47,589 nucleotides of DNA from NCBI RefSeq assembly GCF_026410305.1, contig NZ_JAPMLQ010000013.1, positions 1 to 47,589 on the forward strand. The letters run 5' to 3'. The translations under genes were made by a program, and so were the position numbers. The stretch's first letter is position 1. Each line of letters opens with the position of its first letter. This DNA comes from Sulfitobacter sp. F26204. GTDB lineage: Bacteria; Pseudomonadota; Alphaproteobacteria; Rhodobacterales; Rhodobacteraceae. Below the pieces are notes generated by a model. That model was given only the letters and a program-made list of their open reading frames with translations, did no database searches and was not told the DNA's origin. Positions 43,615-47,589 of this stretch are shown in pieces.

Positions 43615-44174
43615 TGGAATTCGAACTTCATACACCAGAATCCGCCCCAGAGGGGGCAAGTGCGCGCTTGCAAGCAGTGAGCGACAGCATGGGAGGTTTT
43701 TTACCGAACCTCTACCGCCAGATGGCAAATGCACCTGCGGTTCTGGACGCGTATCTGGACCTGACTGATATCTTGCGCAAGACCAGCTTTTCTCCTGCGG
43801 AGCAGCAGTTGATCCTCTTGACAGCCAGCGTGCGTAATGGGTGCGCGTATTGCGTTCCTGCTCACACGTCAGGCGCGCGGATGGCAAAACTTGATAAAGA
43901 GGCGATCACGGCAATTCGCGATGAACAGCCGGTACCAGATGGCCGATTGGAAGTGTTGCGCAGGTTTACCGAGGAAACGTTGGAAACACGTGGCAAGGTA
44001 AGCGCAGCATCTAAGCAGGAATTTTTTGATGCGGGTTTTACACAAACACAATCTATCGAAATACTAGTCGGCATTGCGATGAAGGCACTGTCAAACAGCT
44101 TTGCCCGCATGGTGGAAACACCAGTGGATGACGTGTTGGCGAAACTCACTTGGGATGGAAACGATCGCGTTTAG
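43614..44174 (+). CDS. AhpD/carboxymuconolactone-decarboxylase-like protein
   Basis: A 186-residue protein of the AhpD-like fold with the redox motif NGCAYCVPAHTSG (CxxC followed by His). Family members are peroxidase partners or small decarboxylases. In this operon it might handle peroxide released by flavin hydroxylation, or a ring-derived intermediate; neither is shown by sequence. The GTG start overlaps the ligase stop, with AAGGA upstream, so it is clearly part of the operon. Confidence 0.75.
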   Translation: MEFELHTPESAPEGASARLQAVSDSMGGFLPNLYRQMANAPAVLDAYLDLTDILRKTSFSPAEQQLILLTASVRNGCAYCVPAHTSGARMAKLDKEAITAIRDEQPVPDGRLEVLRRFTEETLETRGKVSAASKQEFFDAGFTQTQSIEILVGIAMKALSNSFARMVETPVDDVLAKLTWDGNDRV

Positions 44175-44200
44175 CAATCAAAAAAACAGGGAGATTGGGA

Positions 44201-45334
44201 ATGAACATTAAATCAATCGTGATGGCGGCGGGCTTGGCAACACTTGCCCTGCCTGCCTTTGCAGAGACCAAAATCGGGATGATCACAACGCTTTCCGGTG
44301 GCGGTGCCGGGCTTGGCGTTGACGTGCGTGACGGCTTTATGCTTGCCATTGAGCAGTCAGGCAAAACCGACATTGAAGTGGTGATCGAAGACGATCAGCG
44401 CAAGCCTGATATCGCCGTGCAACTGGCAGACAAGATGATCCAGTCCGAAAAAGTTGATATCCTCACAGGTATCATTTGGTCAAACCTTGCTATGGCCGTG
44501 GTTCCGGCGACAACTGCCCAAGGTGTGTTCTACCTCTCTCCCAACGCGGGCCCTTCTGCACTTGCGGGCAAGGGTTGCCATGAAAACTACTTCAATGTGG
44601 CTTGGCAAAACGACAATCTGCACGAAGCAGCCGGATCTTACGCCACTGATGCGGGTCACAGCAAAACGTTAATTATGGCCCCAAACTACCCAGCAGGCAA
44701 AGATGCACTCAACGGGTTCAAGCGGATGTATAAGGGTGAAGTTGTCGCTGAGATATATACCAAACTTGGCCAAACTGATTACGCCGCCGAGATCGCCGAA
44801 ATCCGCGCATCGGGTGCAGATAGCGTCTTTTTCTTCTTGCCTGGTGGCATGGGTATTTCGTTCCTCAAACAATACGCTGGTTCTGGCATTGATCTGCCAC
44901 TTGTCGGGCCCGCGTTTTCATTTGATCAGAACATCCTTCAGGCCGTTGGAGATGCGGCATTGGGTGTTAAAAACACATCCCAGTGGAACAAGGATTTGGA
45001 CAACGATGCGAACAAGGCATTTGTCGCTACCTATCTTGAAAAATATGGCCGCCTGCCATCGCTTCAATCCAGTCAGGGGTTTGATACCGCGAACCTGATC
45101 CTCAGCGCGCTAGAGGTTGCGGAAGTATCCGATACTGCGGCGTTCCGTGAGGCGCTGCGGGCGGCAAACTTTGCTTCAACGCGCGGTGATTTTGCATTTG
45201 GTCCCAATCACCACCCCATTCAAACCATCTATGTTCGTGAGGTGATCAAAGAAGGGGACACCTACACTAACAAACTGATTGGCCCGGTCCTCAAACAGCA
45301 TGGCGACGCATATGCTGTAGAGTGCAAAATGTAG
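44201..45334 (+). CDS. Branched-chain-amino-acid-type ABC substrate-binding protein
   Basis: A 377-residue periplasmic-binding protein of the LivK/Peripla_BP_6 type. The signal peptide MNIKSIVMAAGLATLALP ends near AFA before ETKIGMITTL. The core has VEVVIEDDQRKPDIAVQLADKMI-like positions and FNVAWQNDNLHEAAGSYA. Homologues bind benzoate-like aromatic acids in several aromatic CoA gene clusters. The matching permease and ATPase genes are absent downstream, where IS elements follow, so the system may be incomplete here or use another permease. The ATG at 44201 has AGGGAG upstream. Confidence 0.83.
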   Translation: MNIKSIVMAAGLATLALPAFAETKIGMITTLSGGGAGLGVDVRDGFMLAIEQSGKTDIEVVIEDDQRKPDIAVQLADKMIQSEKVDILTGIIWSNLAMAVVPATTAQGVFYLSPNAGPSALAGKGCHENYFNVAWQNDNLHEAAGSYATDAGHSKTLIMAPNYPAGKDALNGFKRMYKGEVVAEIYTKLGQTDYAAEIAEIRASGADSVFFFLPGGMGISFLKQYAGSGIDLPLVGPAFSFDQNILQAVGDAALGVKNTSQWNKDLDNDANKAFVATYLEKYGRLPSLQSSQGFDTANLILSALEVAEVSDTAAFREALRAANFASTRGDFAFGPNHHPIQTIYVREVIKEGDTYTNKLIGPVLKQHGDAYAVECKM

Positions 45335-45365
45335 CCGAACTTAAAACCAATTTTAGTAAGGTCCC

Positions 45366-45386
45366 AGACAGGCAAAGCCGTCTTTC
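45366..45386 (+). terminator. Possible terminator after the binding-protein gene
   Basis: AGAC(A)GGC-AAA-GCCGTCT followed by TTCCC forms a 7-bp stem with one bulge and a three-base loop, 32 bases after the stop. It would separate the operon from the RidA gene. The T-run is short, so it is weak evidence. Confidence 0.4.
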
Positions 45387-45469
45387 CCGATTCTTCATAC
45401 GCGTGAGGAAAGCGGTGCGCTTGTCTAGACCTTCTTTATTAACCTACTCTAAATCTTAGGGAATTTGCC

Positions 45470-45865
45470 ATGGCACACCAATTTATCCAACCACCAGGCT
45501 GGAAGGCCCCAAAGGGATATGCCAACGGCGTCCTTACGAAAAACGGTACGCTATACATCGGGGGTCAGGCCGCATGGACAGCTGACCAACGCTTTGAAAG
45601 TCACGAGATTGTCGGTCAGATAAAGCAAACCTTGATGAACATCCTCGCTGTGGTGAAAGAAGCAGGAGGCGAGGCGACCGATATTACGCGGCTGACTTGG
45701 TATGTTACCGACAAACAAGAGTACCTTGAGAAACAAGCAGAGGTCGGCGAGGTCTATCGAGACGTCTTGGGCTATCATTTCCCGGCCATGACGATGGTTG
45801 TCGTCACAGCTTTGGTTGAAAAAGAAGCTCTTGTTGAAATCGAAGCGACGGCCGAGATTTTCTGA
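45470..45865 (+). CDS. RidA-family (YjgF) enamine/imine deaminase
   Basis: A 131-residue Rid-family protein. The start QPPGWKAPKGYANGV, the LYIGGQAAWTADQRF stretch and FPAMTMVVVTALVEKEALVEIEATAEIF follow the family. The conserved catalytic Arg of RidA proper (in the late A-R-x-A region) is replaced here by MTM around the same place, so it may belong to a divergent Rid subgroup. Rid proteins hydrolyse reactive enamines and imines; an enamine-bearing product of the 2-aminobenzoyl-CoA enzyme would be a fitting substrate. The start is the ATG at 45470. Confidence 0.75.
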   Translation: MAHQFIQPPGWKAPKGYANGVLTKNGTLYIGGQAAWTADQRFESHEIVGQIKQTLMNILAVVKEAGGEATDITRLTWYVTDKQEYLEKQAEVGEVYRDVLGYHFPAMTMVVVTALVEKEALVEIEATAEIF

Positions 45866-46021
45866 AGTCTCCTCGTTCTTCTGGACTGGACATGTGACGG
45901 CTCCTCTGTTCCTCCTACAATACATCCAAACCAAGGTAGCTTGTACGGTTCCATAATGAACCGGCAGGAGGGGCATCCAATCCAACAGTTTAGAATGTGC
46001 CGATTGCGTTTCGTGTCCGAC

Positions 46022-46120
46022 TGTCACTGTACCCAAATTAATCAGAATCCGGTCTGAACTCGTCCCATAAAATCAACGGTTGTTTGTACCCCTAATTTTC
46101 ATACTGTACCCTTAATTGCC
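46022..46120 (+). repeat. Left end of a TniA/Mu-type element with repeated transposase-binding sites
   Basis: Three copies of a TGTACCC-plus-TAAT-like repeat occur at 46028, 46085 and 46105 (the last two exactly 20 bases apart). They begin near a TGTCACTGTACCC terminus at 46022. Such multiple end repeats are typical of Tn552/Tn5053-type transposons that use TniA-like transposases. The transposase gene follows directly. The 156 bases before it (45866-46021) hold no gene; a GGTTC/GAACC hairpin is near 45944-45959. Confidence 0.55.
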
Positions 46121-46171
46121 GTACGGTCGGAACTGTGGATAAGTGTCGGCCTCTTTGGGCGGGGGATTTAC

Positions 46172-47448
46172 GTGGCCAGCGAGCATATTGCGAAACATCG
46201 TGCAGCGGTTCTTCGGCCGATTCTGGAGATTGAGAAGCGAGGTGAGCCGATCAGCGCCGCTATCTGAGATGCTGCTTGGGAACTGGGTTTGGCGAAAAGC
46301 CACACTTGGTCGATCTACCGGCGCTTGAGAGAGAACGATGCACGTGCGACTGCATTGGAGTTGGACCGTCGCGGGCCAAAACATGGGTCGAAACGGGTTG
46401 CCCAAGACGTCGAATTTATTATCGATGAGAGTCTGCAGCGCTACTATCTGGTCCGCGAGCGCTCGAGCTTTTTGCGAATTTGGCGTGAGATCCGTGCCGA
46501 GTGTGAGGCGAAGGGGTTTCAGCCGCCGACCCGGAGAACGGTGAAAGCCCGTCTAGATGCTATGGATCAAAGGGACGTCTTTCGGAAACGGCGCGGGGCC
46601 GAGGAGGCTGACAAGGTCTTTGCATCGCGTCCCGGCCGCCTAAAAGTTTCGGCCCCGCTGGAGGTCGTTCAAATTGATCACACGACGGCGGACATCATGC
46701 TGGTCGATCACGTCAACCGACAGCCGCTAGCGCGCCCCTTTCTGACAGTAGCCATCGATGTCGCAAGCCGGATCGTTCTCGGGGTCTATGTCACTTTCGA
46801 CGAGCCGTCAGTCTTGTCCATCGCATTATGTCTCGATCATTGTGTCCGCCGAAAGTCGATCCACGTCCCGGGAACACTGGAACAGGTGGTTTGGCCGACG
46901 GCCAGTATCCCGAAGGCGATTCACGTCGACAATGCGCAAGAGTTCCACAGCGACGCGTTCAAAACGGCTTGCGAGGATTGGGGTATTGCTGTCGAGTATC
47001 GTCCGCTTGGCGGCAAACATTACGGCGGCCATGTCGAACGGCTGATCGGAACGACAATGGGGGCCGTTCATGTGCTGCCCGGGACAACGCAATCCTCAAT
47101 CGTCGAGAAGGGCAACTATGACAGCGAAAAGCATGCGTCCTTGACTCTGGTCGAATTCGAGGACTGGCTACATTTGGAAATCTGCCGCTACCACAATACG
47201 GTTCACGAAGCCCTCGGGCGAACGCCGCTTGCGGCTTGGGCGGACATGGGCGGCGATACTGCTGGACGCCAGGTTGTCGATGTCGAGGCCTTTCGGACCA
47301 GCTTCCTGCCCTTCGAGTGGCGCCAGCTCGGGCGCACCGGGATCACGCTCTTCGGGGTACACTACTGGAGCGGTGTCTTTGCGTCGCTGGTCGGACGCGG
47401 GCAGGGCAAGGTACAGGTGAAATACGATCCGCGAGACTTGTCGCAGGT
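46172..47448 (+). pseudogene. Broken TniA/Mu-type DDE transposase
   Basis: The reading frame starts at a GTG (46172; EHIAKHRAAVLRPILEIEKRG), hits a TGA at 46265-46267, then continues intact from 46289 for about 390 residues. DDE positions fit the rve/Mu family: Asp in VVQIDHTTADI, Asp in IHVDNAQEFHS and Glu in GGHVERLIGTT. A Mu_C-like beta barrel follows (GITLFGVHYWSG, VQVKYDPRDLSQV). The C-terminus is cut where an IS3-family end begins, replacing the usual tail. The nonsense codon and the truncation show that it is dead, unless translation restarts at the TTG (46289). Confidence 0.75.
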
Positions 47449-47589
47449 TGAGCTACTCCCCATTTGTTGGACAGCTTCTGGCGTAAATTAAGCTACTTTT
47501 TGGGCCTGCTGATCGGGGTTAGTTGTTTCAATTCGCTGCCAGTAGATCACGGCAGGTGGTTTGCCGCCAAGGGCGGAATGTGGGCGCTT
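47449..47589 (-). mobile_element. End of an IS3-family element, cut by the window edge
   Basis: From TGAGCTACTCCCC (probable terminal inverted repeat, 47449) to the window end. On the minus strand a frame ends at a TAA at 47488-47490 and reads KRPHSALGGKPPAVIYWQRI. This is the C-terminus of an IS3-group OrfB transposase (the rve tail RPHSALGG). It has inserted into the TniA-type transposase gene. Confidence 0.75.
47488..47589 (-). CDS. IS3-family transposase OrfB, C-terminal 33 residues
   Basis: The minus-strand frame runs off the window edge and includes RPHSALGGKPPAVIYW, the conserved tail of IS3-family integrase-type transposases. Nothing can be said about the rest. It is in frame without stops over the visible part, so the element could be intact and recent. 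Confidence 0.7.
   Translation of the reverse strand, partial: KRPHSALGGKPPAVIYWQRIETTNPDQQAQKVA

Noticed and set aside
1..47589. CRISPR arrays, tRNA or rRNA genes, phage genes and toxin-antitoxin pairs
   Set aside because: No regularly spaced repeats, cloverleaf-like sequences or matching protein families were seen.

Overview
The window looks like a catabolic island of an alphaproteobacterium, most likely a Rhodobacterales (Roseobacter-type) marine bacterium. This is inferred from the medium-high GC, two complete TRAP transporters, tightly overlapping operons (ATGA and TAATG junctions) and the gene families. No rRNA, tRNA, replication or core housekeeping gene was seen. Both edges are insertion-sequence debris: IS66, IS5 and IS110 fragments on the left, and a broken Mu/TniA-type transposase interrupted by an IS3-family element on the right. 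The contents therefore look like mobile or plasmid-borne accessory DNA.

Layout. 1-1150: decayed IS remnants. 1732-10571: a LysR regulator, then a nine-gene operon matching the indole-3-acetic acid (auxin) degradation set iac (order H-A-B-I-C-D-E-F-G), closed by the convergent MarR gene iacR. 10665-21613: TRAP transporter 1, maleylacetate reductase, a ClcR/CatR-type LysR, a chlorocatechol-type intradiol dioxygenase, a (chloro)muconate cycloisomerase, an MBL-fold hydrolase in the place where dienelactone hydrolase is expected, and TRAP transporter 2. 22027-25475: IclR regulator with pcaI-pcaJ-pcaF, which turns 3-oxoadipate into succinyl-CoA and acetyl-CoA. 25953-30472: AraC regulator, aldehyde dehydrogenase and copper amine oxidase (an arrangement like feaR-feaB-tynA). 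30930-34725: kynurenine pathway (kynU, GntR regulator, kynA, kynB). 34781-38842: tryptophan-type ABC transporter, aspartate-dehydrogenase-like protein and a MarR regulator. 39068-45865: MarR regulator, 2-aminobenzoyl-CoA monooxygenase/reductase, aryl-CoA ligase, AhpD-like protein, Liv-type binding protein and a RidA protein. 46022-47589: nested transposable elements.

Together the genes describe a tryptophan and indole catabolic supercluster. Aromatic amines such as tryptamine could be oxidised to aryl-acetates. Indole-acetate would go through Iac to a catechol, the catechol through ring cleavage, lactonisation, lactone hydrolysis and maleylacetate reduction to 3-oxoadipate, and then through PcaIJF to central metabolism. 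Tryptophan would go through KynA, KynB and KynU to anthranilate, then to anthraniloyl-CoA and the hybrid monooxygenase/reductase. The ring-cleavage block is of the modified ortho type known from chlorocatechol degradation. It lacks muconolactone isomerase and enol-lactone hydrolase, which suggests that the real substrate may be a halogenated (or otherwise ring-substituted) indole-acetate. That is the most interesting hypothesis here. Eight regulators of five families (LysR x2, MarR x3, IclR, AraC, GntR) control the modules, and several clear palindromic operator candidates are visible.
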